Below, piece by piece: positions 52,637 through 61,586 of a stretch of DNA of 64,000 nucleotides. The stretch lies in the NCBI GenBank assembly GCA_963835135.1, contig CAWIEF010000006.1, positions 248,001-312,000 of the forward strand, given 5' to 3'. Source of the stretch: JAVVHH01 sp963835135. Its GTDB lineage: Bacteria; Pseudomonadota; Alphaproteobacteria; Acetobacterales; Acetobacteraceae. Made by a program: the position numbers and the translations under genes. The notes under the pieces were generated by a model. The model had not been told where the DNA came from. It saw only the letters and a list, made by a program, of their open reading frames with translations, and searched no databases. Position 1 is the stretch's first letter, and the number at the start of each line of letters is the position of its first letter.

Positions 52637-53656
52637 GTGCTAGCGCTGCGCCGCAGGCATTTCGGCGTGCTGATTGGCGCCTCGTTGGGCGGGTGCGCGA
52701 GCCTACCAGTCTACGACCCGGTGCTGCCGCGGCTGCCGGCCGCGTCGCTTCGGGTCGACGAGATCGCGACGATGGCGGATGGGGCGCGGTTGCCGGTGCG
52801 GGTGTGGCAACCGGCCGGCCCGCCGCGGGCGGTCTTGCTTGCACTGCACGGGTTCAACGACAGCCGCGACGCGCTCGAATTGCCGGGACCGGTGTTCGCC
52901 GGGTCGGGGATCGCGGTGTTCGCGCCCGACCAAAGGGGCTTCGGCGCGGCGCCGTTGCGGGGGCGGTGGCCCGGCGCAGGCGCGATGCAGACCGATGCCG
53001 CGACGCTGCTGCGGCAGCTGCGCGCGCGCTTTCCCGGCGTGCCGCTCTATGCGATGGGCGAGAGCATGGGCGGCGCGGTGCTGATGACGCTGGCCGCCAG
53101 TGGGTCGGCGCCGCCCGTCGATGGCTGGATCCTGCTGTCTCCGGCGGTGTGGGGACGCCGGCAGATGGGTATCGTGCTGAGTTCGGGCCTGTGGCTGGTC
53201 TCCAACACGCTGCCCGGCCTGAGCGTGACCGGGGGCGAGGTGAAGCTGCGGGTGGTTGCGAGCGACAACCGCGATGCGCTGATCCGGCTGGCGCGCAATC
53301 CGCTGACCATCCGGCGAACGCGGTTCGACACGCTGCGGGGGCTGACGGACCTGATGGACGACGCGCAGGCGGCGTCGCCGCGCCTGCCAGGCCACGTGCT
53401 GGCGTTGTATGGGGAGAAGGACACGATCGTGCCGGAGGCGGCGGCAGCGCGCGCGTGGCGGCACATGCCCGGGGGTGTTCGTCTGGGCCTTTATCCGTCC
53501 GGCTACCACCTCCTGCTTCGCGACCGCGGGCGGGAGTCGGTGATCGCCGACATCGTGAGTTGGATTGCCGATCGGCGGGCGGCGTTGCCGTCGGGGGCGG
53601 ATCGGTGGGCGCGGCTGTGGCTCGAGTGGCGCGAGCGCGGGCCGGATGCCGATTGA
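52637..53656 (+). CDS. Alpha/beta hydrolase, monoacylglycerol-lipase-like lipoprotein
   Basis: A 339-residue alpha/beta hydrolase. The N-terminus has a lipobox-like LIGASLGGCAS, suggesting lipid anchoring. The nucleophile elbow is GESMGG (Ser about 141), the oxyanion loop is LALHGFNDSRDALE, and the acid and histidine are in LALYGEKDTIVPEAA and LYPSGYHLLLRDRG. This layout and the DQRGFG motif agree with the monoglyceride lipase/serine aminopeptidase S33 group. GTG 52637 is the first possible start; it is divergent from the membrane protein gene and ends 40 bp before tRNA-Arg. Confidence 0.87.
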   Translation: MLALRRRHFGVLIGASLGGCASLPVYDPVLPRLPAASLRVDEIATMADGARLPVRVWQPAGPPRAVLLALHGFNDSRDALELPGPVFAGSGIAVFAPDQRGFGAAPLRGRWPGAGAMQTDAATLLRQLRARFPGVPLYAMGESMGGAVLMTLAASGSAPPVDGWILLSPAVWGRRQMGIVLSSGLWLVSNTLPGLSVTGGEVKLRVVASDNRDALIRLARNPLTIRRTRFDTLRGLTDLMDDAQAASPRLPGHVLALYGEKDTIVPEAAAARAWRHMPGGVRLGLYPSGYHLLLRDRGRESVIADIVSWIADRRAALPSGADRWARLWLEWRERGPDAD

Positions 53657-53696
53657 AGCTTGGCGTGATGGCGGGGCCGGGCTATGAGGAGGGCGT

Positions 53697-53773
<77 letters not shown>

Positions 53774-53775
53774 TC

Positions 53776-55196
53776 TCAGCTCGTCGAACATACCGGTCGG
53801 TGGACGGTCTCAAGCGGGTGGCGGGCGACGCAGATCGCCGAGATGATGGCGGCCAGCGGCAGCAGCCAGATGAGGCGGCCTTGGTAGCGGGCGAAAACCC
53901 CGCCGAACGAGCCGCACGCCACGGCGTTGGCCAGCAGCACCACCAGGATCGTCCCAGTCAGCGTGGCCGGCCGGGTCATTCCGCGGGCGAGCAGGCGCGG
54001 GAGAGTTCCCAGTGCAACCAGCAGGCTGATGGCGGTGACAACCGCTTGAAGAGCGTTGATCCCGTCCAGCGCATGATCGTCCAGCGCGCCTTTCGCCTGC
54101 CATGTCGTGGCGAAGGCGGCCGCCCCGGGCGTGTCGCTGGCCAGGAAAGTCGCCCACTGCGCGGCAGTGACTTGTGTTTCCGCCTCGAACGTCACCATCT
54201 GCCGCAGCGCATTGGTCAGCGCGTGCCAGGCGACCTGGGCAGGAAACATGGCGATCGTGCCCCGGACGACCTGGCTCTGCTCGGCTTTGATGCTGTAACC
54301 GTCGGCGCTTGGCACTGTGGACATCATGCCCCACATGAAGCCGTCCTCGGTGAGCGGGAAACGGTTCAAATAGCGGCATAGCGTGTAGCCTGAGTCTGGG
54401 CAGGTAGCGCGGAGGTAGTCGACCCCAGGTCCATCGGCGAGCACGCGGGCAAGAAGGTGGGGCGGGCCGTTCGGCTCCAGTGTCAGCCGCTGGAAGACCG
54501 CAACGGAGAACCCGAGCACTGCGACGACGGCCAGGGCCACGGTGCGGCCGCTCGGACCGGCCGCGCCCAGCGCCGGCCGGACACCGCAAGCAGGATGGCC
54601 AGGCCGACAATGGCGGCGCCAACCGGAAATGCCGTCAAATGCAGGCAGGCCGACCCGGTCGCCAAAAGCGACAAATAGATCACCTCCGCGCGCCGTAACG
54701 TCTCGCTGCAGAACGCCAACAAGAACAGCGCGAGGGTCATGACCGCCAGATAGATGTCCGGCAGCAGATGCGAGACGTGGAACGACACGGGCGTGAGTAA
54801 GACCAGCGCCGCCGTCAGCAGTAGAAATCCGGCCGGCCGCAGTGCCGCGCCCACAGCGCGGATTGTCATATGAATGATGTGACTAAGCACCAAGGCTTGC
54901 ATGAACAGGGCGAGGCTAAAACCTGCGATCCAACCGAACGGCACGACGTCGTGACAGATCCAGATGAGGACTCCGTAGAAGGGCGGCCGGACGCCGTAGG
55001 GGGCATGCCGGTGCATGAGCCGGTCCGCGTCGATGAGGTAGGAGCCAGTATCGTTGTAGTAGATCGGGCCGACGTTGATGATGGCGACGGTGCAGAGCAT
55101 CAGGGCGGCCAGCGTGAGCGTCACGAGCCAGTGCACCGTCAAGCGGGACTCTCGACCCGGGTGTCGAAATGCCGCTAGGGGAGACATTGAGCGCAC
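53776..55196 (-). pseudogene. Polytopic membrane protein, frameshifted
   Basis: Two overlapping frames together make one membrane protein of about 470 residues. The first (from ATG 55196 or 55187) has a conserved loop YYNDTGSYLIDADRLMHRHAPYGVRPPFYG after helix 1, then several helices (LSHIIHMTIRAVGAAL, LLLTPVSFHVSHLLPDIYLAVM). The second picks up at VALAVVAVLGFSVAVF and ends with more helices and a final basic loop. The switch is near 54540-54600 and needs one missing base (or two extra). The D-T-G-S-Y first loop suggests a GT-C-like or related transferase, but I do not recognise the family. Ends next to tRNA-Arg. Confidence 0.6.
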
Positions 55197-55291
55197 CTCG
55201 TCCGAAAGCGATTGATGGAGCCGTCGACCTGTTATGCCGGCTGCCGTGCTGTCAAGCCGATCACGGATGACACGGCCGCCGGGTTTGGCCG

Positions 55292-55393
55292 ATGAGCGGC
55301 TTAGTTCGCGTCGGGATCATTGGCACTGGCGGGATCATCTCTGGGTACGATCGGCACTGCCGTCCCGATCCGTCAAGATTGGCTTTACAGTAG
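55292..55393 (+). pseudogene. Remnant of a Gfo/Idh/MocA-type oxidoreductase N-terminus
   Basis: An ATG at 55292 opens 33 codons reading MSGLVRVGIIGTGGIISG and then losing similarity before a TAG at 55391. The first 18 residues are the N-terminal Rossmann strand-loop (GxGxxG type) typical of Gfo/Idh/MocA dehydrogenases. No continuation is found in any frame, so this looks like a decayed or truncated gene in the 352 bp between the membrane-protein gene and mntR. Chance similarity is possible. Confidence 0.4.
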
Positions 55394-55548
55394 GAAATCA
55401 GGGCTGGACGATTGAACATCGTGAAAGCTCATGGCGTGCGGATGGCCTCCCGATCCAGGCTGCCGTGGCCGCGCGGCAGCGGAATCAGGCAAACGTTCGC
55501 CATATACTAGGGCGAGCCACTAAGGTGCTCCACGGGTGGGCCGGCAGG

Positions 55549-55989
55549 TCAGAAGCGGACGGGGTTCGCCACGAACTCGGCGAATGCGGCCAGGGTCTTG
55601 TCGGAGACGTGGTGTTCGATCCCCTCCGCGTCCTGCTCGGCGGCCTCGCGCGGGACGCCGATCGCCAGGAGGAGGTCGACGACCAGGCGATGGCGCGCCC
55701 GCGCCCGGGCCGCGAGTTCGCGGCCGGTTTCGGTCAGGAACACGCCGCGGTAGGGCCGGGCGGTGACCAGGCCCTCGCGCTTGAGCCGGCTCAGCGCCTT
55801 GATCGCCGTCGCGTGCGAGACGCCGAGACGCTTGGCCATGTCGGTCGTCCGCGCCTCGCCGTCCTGACTGAGCAAATCGGCGATGAGTTCCGCATAGTCT
55901 TCCAGCAGAGCCGTCGATTGCGCCGTCCGCGCGCGGGCGAACCGGTCGGCTTGGATCGGTGCGTCGGGAAGTTCGGGCGAGTCGGACAT
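55549..55989 (-). CDS. mntR: Manganese-responsive regulator MntR (DtxR family)
   Basis: A 146-residue DtxR-type repressor. An N-terminal winged helix (DYAELIADLLSQDGEARTTDMAKRLGVSHATAIKALSRLKREGLV) is followed by the wing (PYRGVFLTETGRELA) and a metal-binding/dimerisation helix with RHRLVVDLLLAIGV, EQDAEGIEHHVSD, in which Glu, His and Asp ligands are present. No SH3-like third domain, as in MntR. ATG 55989 overlaps the mntH stop (TGATG), so regulator and transporter are coupled; a palindrome upstream of mntH is the likely operator. Confidence 0.93.
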   Translation of the reverse strand: MSDSPELPDAPIQADRFARARTAQSTALLEDYAELIADLLSQDGEARTTDMAKRLGVSHATAIKALSRLKREGLVTARPYRGVFLTETGRELAARARARHRLVVDLLLAIGVPREAAEQDAEGIEHHVSDKTLAAFAEFVANPVRF

Positions 55990-57299
55990 CACGCGCCAAT
56001 GCTATCCCAAAGCAGTTTCAGGTTCAGCAGAATGACGAGGGCGGTGATACCCCAGGCGACGCCGCCCATCGCGCGCGACACGACGAGCGGTCCCATCAGG
56101 TGTCGGCTGCCCACGAACATGACGAGCGGCACCATCGCAAACGGGAGTTGCATTGAGAGGACGATCTGACTGAGCACCAGCAACTGCCCGGTGCCGTTCT
56201 CGCCGTAGAGGGCGATGACCGCCAGAACCGGGAGGATGGCGAGGCCACGCGTGATCAGGCGGCGCTTCCAGGGCGCGAGCCGGACGTCGATGAACGCCTC
56301 CATCACGATCTGGCCGGCGAGCGTCGCGGTCAGGGTCGAGTTGACGCCGGAGGCGAGCAGGGCGACCGCGAACAACGTACTGGCAACTCCGGCGCCGAGC
56401 ATCGGCGCGAGCAATGCGTGGGCGTCCCCGATCTCGGCGATGTCGGTGCGGCCGCTCGCGTGGAAGACGGCGCCGGCCAGCACGAGAATGGCGGCGTTGA
56501 CGAAAAAGGCCAGCGTGAGGGCGACGGTGCTGTCGATCACGGCGAACCGTGACGCCTCTCTGCGGCCCGCCGGCGTGCGCTCGTAGTCGCGGGTCTGCAC
56601 GATGGCGGAGTGGAGATAGAGGTTGTGGGGCATGATGGTCGCCCCGATGATCCCGATCGCCAGATAGAGTTTCTGCGGATCGGTGACGATCGACGGCTTT
56701 GGGATCAAGCCTGCCGCCACCGCGGCGATCGGAGGCGCTGCGAGGACAATCTGCAGCAGAAAACAAAGTGCGATGATGCCGAGCAGGGCGACGACGAACG
56801 CCTCCAGCGCCCGGAAGCCATGGCGCATCAAGGCGAGCACGACGAAGGCGTCGATGATGGTCAGCGTCGCGCCGATGATGAGGGGCAGGCCGAATAGGAG
56901 TTGCAGCGCGATGGCGGTGCCGATGACTTCGGCCAGATCGCACGCGATGATCGCGGCCTCGCAAGCCAGCCAGAGCACGATGCCGATCGGGCGGGAGAAT
57001 CTCTCGCGGCAGATCTGGGCGAGGTCGCGCCCGGTCGCGATGCCGAGGCGGGCGGCGAGCATCTGCATGACGATCGCCAGCACACTGGAGAGCAGGACGA
57101 CGGCGAGCAGGTCGTACCCGTATTTGGACCCGCCGGCGATGTCGGTCGCCCAATTGCCGGGGTCCATGTAGCCGACCGAGACAAGATATCCGGGGCCAGC
57201 GAATGCGAGGGCGCGGCGGACCATACCGCCGCCCACGGGGACGCTGGCGTGCACCTCGGGAAGGCTCGGGTTCAGTGTCGAGCTGAGAGGGTTGGCCAT
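55989..57299 (-). CDS. mntH: Manganese/divalent metal transporter MntH (Nramp)
   Basis: MntH imports Mn2+ (and Fe2+) with protons across the inner membrane. The 436-residue product has eleven hydrophobic segments, the helix-1 metal motif VGYMDPGNWATDIAGG (Asp46, Asn49), and helix-6 TIMPHNLYLHSAIVQ. TM3/TM8 regions such as ACEAAIIACDLAEVIGTAIALQ match the Nramp transport motif. ATG 57299 begins a typical variable N-terminus; the in-frame ATG 57362 would cover the operator and was rejected. Confidence 0.95.
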   Translation of the reverse strand: MANPLSSTLNPSLPEVHASVPVGGGMVRRALAFAGPGYLVSVGYMDPGNWATDIAGGSKYGYDLLAVVLLSSVLAIVMQMLAARLGIATGRDLAQICRERFSRPIGIVLWLACEAAIIACDLAEVIGTAIALQLLFGLPLIIGATLTIIDAFVVLALMRHGFRALEAFVVALLGIIALCFLLQIVLAAPPIAAVAAGLIPKPSIVTDPQKLYLAIGIIGATIMPHNLYLHSAIVQTRDYERTPAGRREASRFAVIDSTVALTLAFFVNAAILVLAGAVFHASGRTDIAEIGDAHALLAPMLGAGVASTLFAVALLASGVNSTLTATLAGQIVMEAFIDVRLAPWKRRLITRGLAILPVLAVIALYGENGTGQLLVLSQIVLSMQLPFAMVPLVMFVGSRHLMGPLVVSRAMGGVAWGITALVILLNLKLLWDSIGA

Positions 57300-57322
57300 A
57301 GATTCAAATGCCCGAAAACAAG

Positions 57323-57338
57323 TGTAGCCAATGCTACA
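57323..57338. promoter_or_regulatory. MntR-box-like palindrome upstream of mntH
   Basis: TGTAGCCAATGCTACA is a perfect 6-bp inverted repeat with a 4-bp centre, 24-39 bp before the mntH start. Its core AGC-N4-GCT is the same as in the E. coli MntR operator (ATAGC-N4-GCTAT), and the adjacent mntR gene supports autoregulation of mntH-mntR by manganese. Confidence 0.7.
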
Positions 57339-57501
57339 TGCTATGACATCGGCTGAATTCAACGTCCGGGTTGTCAGGCGCGAGACATCGACGTTGGAGC
57401 GGTGGCCGAGTTAGAGAACTCTCCAGCAGCATACCGGGCCAAGGTCTGCCGCAATCGTCCTCGACCGAGTGCGAGGAGGGATGACGCACTGGGTAGCTGC
57501 C

Positions 57502-57516
57502 TTAACTAAAAATTAA
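57502..57516. promoter_or_regulatory. CtrA-type box TTAA-N7-TTAA
   Basis: TTAACTAAAAATTAA fits the Caulobacter CtrA consensus TTAA-N7-TTAA exactly. It is about 220 bp upstream of the 57737 gene. One short AT-rich match can arise by chance, but it is notable in a genome of this GC content. Confidence 0.4.
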
Positions 57517-57736
57517 ACGGCGCCCCGCATGATCGAGCACATGCAGGATGAACGGTCATCGACGTTCGATTAGGTGCAAAGCGCCCGTCAGCCGCAAAAT
57601 CTGATAATCTGCACGAAAGCAAACTCGTTTGAGAATCGCCCAATACGATATAGCCGAGATATCCCGGCCGGCTCCGGCCGAACGGCATTCGGCAATCGAC
57701 GACCCTTCTAGAACGTTTCAACTGCTATGAGGGATC

Positions 57737-58027
57737 ATGGCCCGCCTGCCTGGTGAAGACGAGATAACTGGAGCTGAGAGCCCCTCGACTCCCCAACCGA
57801 ATGCCCCGCTGCGCCGACACACGCGTCGGCTCGAAGACAAGCTGTTGGTCGGCTTTCACCACGCCTGCGACGTGTCGGACATTGAGGTCGCGCGGCATGT
57901 CTTGCAGGTTCTGGAGCTGATGCTGTCGCGCAAGCCATCCCAACCCGATCCCAATCGGCGCCGCAACATGGAGGGACTCGTCGCTGCGCACGAGCGGCTA
58001 TGGAACCTGCGCCATCGAGAGAATTGA
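57737..58027 (+). CDS. Conserved small protein of unknown function
   Basis: A 96-residue cytosolic protein. After a polar, variable 28-residue start comes a helical core, RRLEDKLLVGFHHACDVSDIEVARHVLQVLELML, and a basic end PDPNRRRNMEGLVAAHERLWNLRH. I recall similar short proteins in many Alphaproteobacteria, with no known function. ATG 57737 has a GAGGGA ribosome site. It converges with parE (7 bp between stops). Confidence 0.75.
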   Translation: MARLPGEDEITGAESPSTPQPNAPLRRHTRRLEDKLLVGFHHACDVSDIEVARHVLQVLELMLSRKPSQPDPNRRRNMEGLVAAHERLWNLRHREN

Positions 58028-58034
58028 TCTCCGG

Positions 58035-60023
58035 CTAGACGTCTAGTTCCTGCGTCTCGACGAGGCGGGCGTGCTCCTGGATGAACTGGAACCGCAATTC
58101 GGGTTTGCGGCCCATCAAGCTCTCGACCAGCGCATTCGTCACTGCCCGTTCTTCGGGCAGCGCGATGACTTTCAGCAGAGTGCGCCGGGCCGGATCCATC
58201 GTCGTCTCGCGCAATGCTGCGGGTGGCATCTCGCCTAGACCTTTGAAACGGCTCACCTCGACCTTGCTGCCAGCCTTGAAATCGCGCTTGATCGAGCGGT
58301 CCTTGTCGCCGTCGCTCATCGCGTAGACCGACTTTGCGCCCTGGGTCAGCCGGAATAACGGTGGCTGCGCCAAATACAGGTGCCCGTGGCGAACCAGTTC
58401 CGGCAATTTGCGATAAAAGAACGTCATCAGCAGCGAAGCGATGTGGGCTCCATCCACATCCGCATCGGTCATGATGATGACCCGGCCATACCGGAGCCGC
58501 GCCCGATCGAACCGATCGCCCGCACCGCATCCCAAAGCCTCGACCAAGTCCTTCAGCTCTTGGTTTTGCATCAGCTTCTCGTCGCTGGCGCTCGCCACGT
58601 TCAGGATTTTGCCGCGCAACGGCAGTACCGCTTGCGTGTCACGGTTGCGCGCTTGCTTGGCGGATCCGCCTGCGCTGTCGCCCTCCACCAGGAAAATTTC
58701 GGTATCGTCGCGGCTCTCCCGCGTGCAATCGGTCAACTTGCCCGGCAACCGCAAGCGCCGGGTCGCGGTCTTGCGTGAGACGTCCTTGCTTTCCTTGCGC
58801 CGCAACCGCTCCTCAGCCCGCTCGATGACGAACGCCAGAAGATTGTCGGCCTGAGACGGATTGCCTGCGAGCCAGTGGTCGAAGCGGTCTCGCAACGCCT
58901 GTTCGACCAGACGGGTAGCCTCCGGATTGGTCAGCTTCTCCTTGGTTTGTCCCTGGAACTGCGGCTCACGGATGAAGGCCGACAGTTTCGCCGCCATGCC
59001 GCCGAGCAGGTCCTCGGCCGTGACCTGGCTAACCCGGCGGTTGCCACGCTGCTCGCCCCAGGACCGCAGCCCCTTCAGCAGCGCTGCGCGAAAGCCAGCC
59101 TCGTGCGTGCCGCCGAGCGGAGTCGGCACCGTGTTGCAGTACGAACTCAGCGCGCCGTCGCCGGTCTCGAGCCAAGCGGCCGCCCACTCCACCCGACCGC
59201 CGACATTGCCGTGTGCGTCCGCGGGCAGGTCGGCTTCGCCAACCCAAAGCTCGCTCACTGCGAGGCTCGCCGCGCCGAGATCCTCGACCAAGCTGTCGCG
59301 CAATCCGCCCGGGAAATGCAGGGTCGCTTCGGCCGGAACATCGCTGCCCCGGACCATCGCCGGATCGCAGGACCACCGGATGCGCACGCCTCGGAATAGG
59401 TATGCCTTCGAGCGGCACAGCCGATACAGTCGCACCGGACTGAAATGCAGCGGGCCGAATATCTCGGCATCGGGGTGGAAGCGTATGCTGGTCCCGCGCC
59501 GGTTCTGCACCGGCCCGGCCTGCTGGAGCGGAGTTAGCGGCTTGCCGCGGGAGTAGTGCTGCCGCCAGAGCACGCGGTCGCGCGCGACCTCGACCTCCAA
59601 GCGATCGGACAACGCGTTGACCACGGAGCTGCCGACACCGTGTAGCCCGCCCGACGTCGCATAGGCCTTGCCGCCGAACTTCCCGCCGGAATGCAGCGTC
59701 GTCAGGATCACTTCGAGTGCACTCAGGTTTTTAAATTTGGGATGCGGATCGACCGGGATGCCGCGTCCGTTGTCCCGGATCGTCAGCCAATCGCCCGCCT
59801 CGAGCGACACCTCGATCGCGCTGGCAAACCCGGCCACCGCCTCATCCATCGCATTGTCGAGCACCTCCGCCGCGAGATGATGCAGCGCGGCTTCGTCGGT
59901 GCCGCCGATATACATGCCGGGCCGGCGCCGAACCGGCTCCAGCCCTTCGAGCACTTCAATGTCGCTGGCCGAATAAGCGTTCCCGCCCTCGGCCCCGTTG
60001 AGGTGTTTGAGAAGGTCGTTCAT
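58035..60023 (-). CDS. parE: DNA topoisomerase IV subunit B
   Basis: ParE is the ATPase subunit of topoisomerase IV, which decatenates chromosomes. The 662-residue product has the GHKL ATPase (DIEVLEGLEPVRRRPGMYIGGT, EVLDNAMDEAVAGFA, RDNGRGIPVDPHPK, TSGGLHGVGSSVVNALS) and the TOPRIM domain with EGDSAGGSAKQARNRDTQAVLPLRGKILNV and TDADVDGAHIASLL. The short length and absence of the GyrB insert favour ParE. parC is not in the window. Confidence 0.95.
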   Translation of the reverse strand: MNDLLKHLNGAEGGNAYSASDIEVLEGLEPVRRRPGMYIGGTDEAALHHLAAEVLDNAMDEAVAGFASAIEVSLEAGDWLTIRDNGRGIPVDPHPKFKNLSALEVILTTLHSGGKFGGKAYATSGGLHGVGSSVVNALSDRLEVEVARDRVLWRQHYSRGKPLTPLQQAGPVQNRRGTSIRFHPDAEIFGPLHFSPVRLYRLCRSKAYLFRGVRIRWSCDPAMVRGSDVPAEATLHFPGGLRDSLVEDLGAASLAVSELWVGEADLPADAHGNVGGRVEWAAAWLETGDGALSSYCNTVPTPLGGTHEAGFRAALLKGLRSWGEQRGNRRVSQVTAEDLLGGMAAKLSAFIREPQFQGQTKEKLTNPEATRLVEQALRDRFDHWLAGNPSQADNLLAFVIERAEERLRRKESKDVSRKTATRRLRLPGKLTDCTRESRDDTEIFLVEGDSAGGSAKQARNRDTQAVLPLRGKILNVASASDEKLMQNQELKDLVEALGCGAGDRFDRARLRYGRVIIMTDADVDGAHIASLLMTFFYRKLPELVRHGHLYLAQPPLFRLTQGAKSVYAMSDGDKDRSIKRDFKAGSKVEVSRFKGLGEMPPAALRETTMDPARRTLLKVIALPEERAVTNALVESLMGRKPELRFQFIQEHARLVETQELDV

Positions 60024-60086
60024 GCTGTGTTCCCGATCCTGCGCCGGACCCTAGGGGCCAAGGCAGGATCGGGCAAGCAATTCGGC

Positions 60087-60632
60087 TTACTCGCGGAAGG
60101 TGCCGCTCGGCTCCTGGACATGCGCTTCGAGGAACCAAAGCTGCTTGTCGAGACCGCGCGAAACCTCGGTGAACAGGTCCGCCGTGTCGGGGTCACCCGC
60201 CTCGTCGGTATCCTCGATGTTCTGCCGGATCGCGTTGGCGCAGGCCGCATAGCGCTCGATCAGGGCAGCGAGATGATCGGCGATCCTATACGTGTCGGTC
60301 GGATACGGCTGCAGCGACGTCCGTTTCGTCACCTCCTGGGCAGTGCCTTTGGCGGTCCCGCCCAGTTGCACGATCCGTTCGGCAATGCTGTCGGTCCATT
60401 CGTCCTGTTCGTCGCGAAATTTGTCGAGCATGAGATGGATGCCGATGAACTGCGGCCCTTTCAGGTTCCAGTGCGCCTGCTTGGTCACCAGGCCGAGATC
60501 GAGCGAGTCGGCCAGCCGCGCCTCGAGACACTCCATCGACACGGCCTTCGCATTGTTCTTCGTGTTGTTTTTCGTCTGGTGCAGGCGAGCGTTCTTCGTC
60601 TGCGCCGGCACTTCGTTTGGGCTGTCCGCCAT
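60087..60632 (-). CDS. dps: DNA starvation/stationary phase protection protein Dps
   Basis: A 181-residue ferritin-like Dps, which oxidises and stores iron and shields DNA. The intersubunit ferroxidase residues align with E. coli Dps: His54 (KQAHWNLKG), His66 and Asp70 (FIGIHLMLDKF), and Asp81/Glu85 (EWTDSIAERI). The N-terminal 30 residues are rich in Lys, Asn and Gln, like the DNA-binding tail of E. coli Dps. ATG 60632 is preceded by AGGAGA. Confidence 0.94.
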   Translation of the reverse strand: MADSPNEVPAQTKNARLHQTKNNTKNNAKAVSMECLEARLADSLDLGLVTKQAHWNLKGPQFIGIHLMLDKFRDEQDEWTDSIAERIVQLGGTAKGTAQEVTKRTSLQPYPTDTYRIADHLAALIERYAACANAIRQNIEDTDEAGDPDTADLFTEVSRGLDKQLWFLEAHVQEPSGTFRE

Positions 60633-60784
60633 GGGGCTCTCCTCAAGGGTGATGCTTCAGCAACGTGCTTCGCCTCCTCGCGTTGCGCCTGGCCGGCCGA
60701 AGACGGGCGCACTCTTTCCGCGGACGACGTTCTGAACGAAGGTGCGGCACGGTGCCCGGGTCGGCGCCCGTCGAGGGGAACGCA

Positions 60785-61567
60785 ATGAGCTTGCATGGTA
60801 AGGTGGCGCTGGTGACCGGATCGACGAGCGGGATCGGTCTTGGCATCGCCCGCGCGCTGGCCGCCGAAGGCGCCGACATCATGCTCAATGGCTTCGGTGA
60901 TACGTCTTCGATCGAGCGCGTGCGCGCCGACCTCGCCGGGACCGCTCGCGCGGTCGCCTATGACGGGGCGGACCTATCCAACCCGGAGCAAACGGCCGGC
61001 TTGGTGCGCAAGACCATCGAAACCCTCGGCCGGCTCGATATTCTGGTCAACAATGCCGGAATCCAACACACCGCGACGATTGCCGAATTCCCGGAAGACA
61101 GATGGGACCAGATCATCGCCATCAATCTCTCGGCGGCCTTCCACGCCATGAAGGCGGCCATTCCAGCCATGACGGGCGCCGGCTGGGGTCGCATCATCAA
61201 CATCGCCTCGGCGCACGGCCTGGTCGGCAGCCCCGAGAAGTCTGCATACGTCGCCGCCAAGCACGGCATCATCGGCTTGACGAAAGTTGGCGCGCTCGAG
61301 TTGGCCAATACCGGGACGACCGTCAACGCGATCTGTCCGGGCTGGGTCCTGACTCCGCTCGTGCAGGCCCAGATCGACGCGCGGGCAAACGCCAGTGGCA
61401 CGTCGGCGGACGACGTGGCGCGCGGGATGCTCTCGGAGAAGCAAGCCATGGTCGAGTTCAGCACGCCCGAGGGGATCGGCGGACTGGCGGTGTTTCTCTG
61501 CTCCGATGCCGCCCGGACCATCACGGGTGCCTCGCTCTCGATCGATGGAGGGTGGGTGGCCCGATGA
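60785..61567 (+). CDS. bdhA: 3-Hydroxybutyrate dehydrogenase (SDR family)
   Basis: A 260-residue short-chain dehydrogenase most like D-3-hydroxybutyrate dehydrogenase, which links PHB degradation to acetoacetate. NAD motif VTGSTSGIGLGIARALA, LVNNAGIQHTATIAEFPEDRWDQIIAINLSAAFHAMKAA and the catalytic Ser/Tyr/Lys in IINIASAHGLVGSPEKSAYVAAKHG, followed by NAICPGWVLTPLVQAQI, all match that group. ATG 60785 is used; the upstream open frame from 60665 overlaps the dps leader and was rejected. A frameshifted epimerase gene starts 19 bp downstream. Confidence 0.9.
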   Translation: MSLHGKVALVTGSTSGIGLGIARALAAEGADIMLNGFGDTSSIERVRADLAGTARAVAYDGADLSNPEQTAGLVRKTIETLGRLDILVNNAGIQHTATIAEFPEDRWDQIIAINLSAAFHAMKAAIPAMTGAGWGRIINIASAHGLVGSPEKSAYVAAKHGIIGLTKVGALELANTGTTVNAICPGWVLTPLVQAQIDARANASGTSADDVARGMLSEKQAMVEFSTPEGIGGLAVFLCSDAARTITGASLSIDGGWVAR

Positions 61568-61586
61568 TGACGGCGGGACGCCAACG

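Larger units (their letters stand above)
57300..57736. other. Intergenic region, 437 bp, regulatory but no gene
   Basis: Between mntH and the 57737 gene the base composition is richer in A and T than around it. It holds the MntR-box-like palindrome and the TTAA-N7-TTAA site given separately, and a 16-bp stretch near 57400 that resembles the 5' end of a tRNA-Ser/Leu but does not continue. No protein frame is convincing. Confidence 0.6.

Noticed and set aside
57400..57420. Possible tRNA-Ser/Leu 5' fragment (GGAGCGGTGGCCGAG)
   Set aside because: Only about 16 bases look like a tRNA; no anticodon or T arm follows and no matching 3' end is found. It might be an attachment-site scar, but no integrase or second copy is seen.
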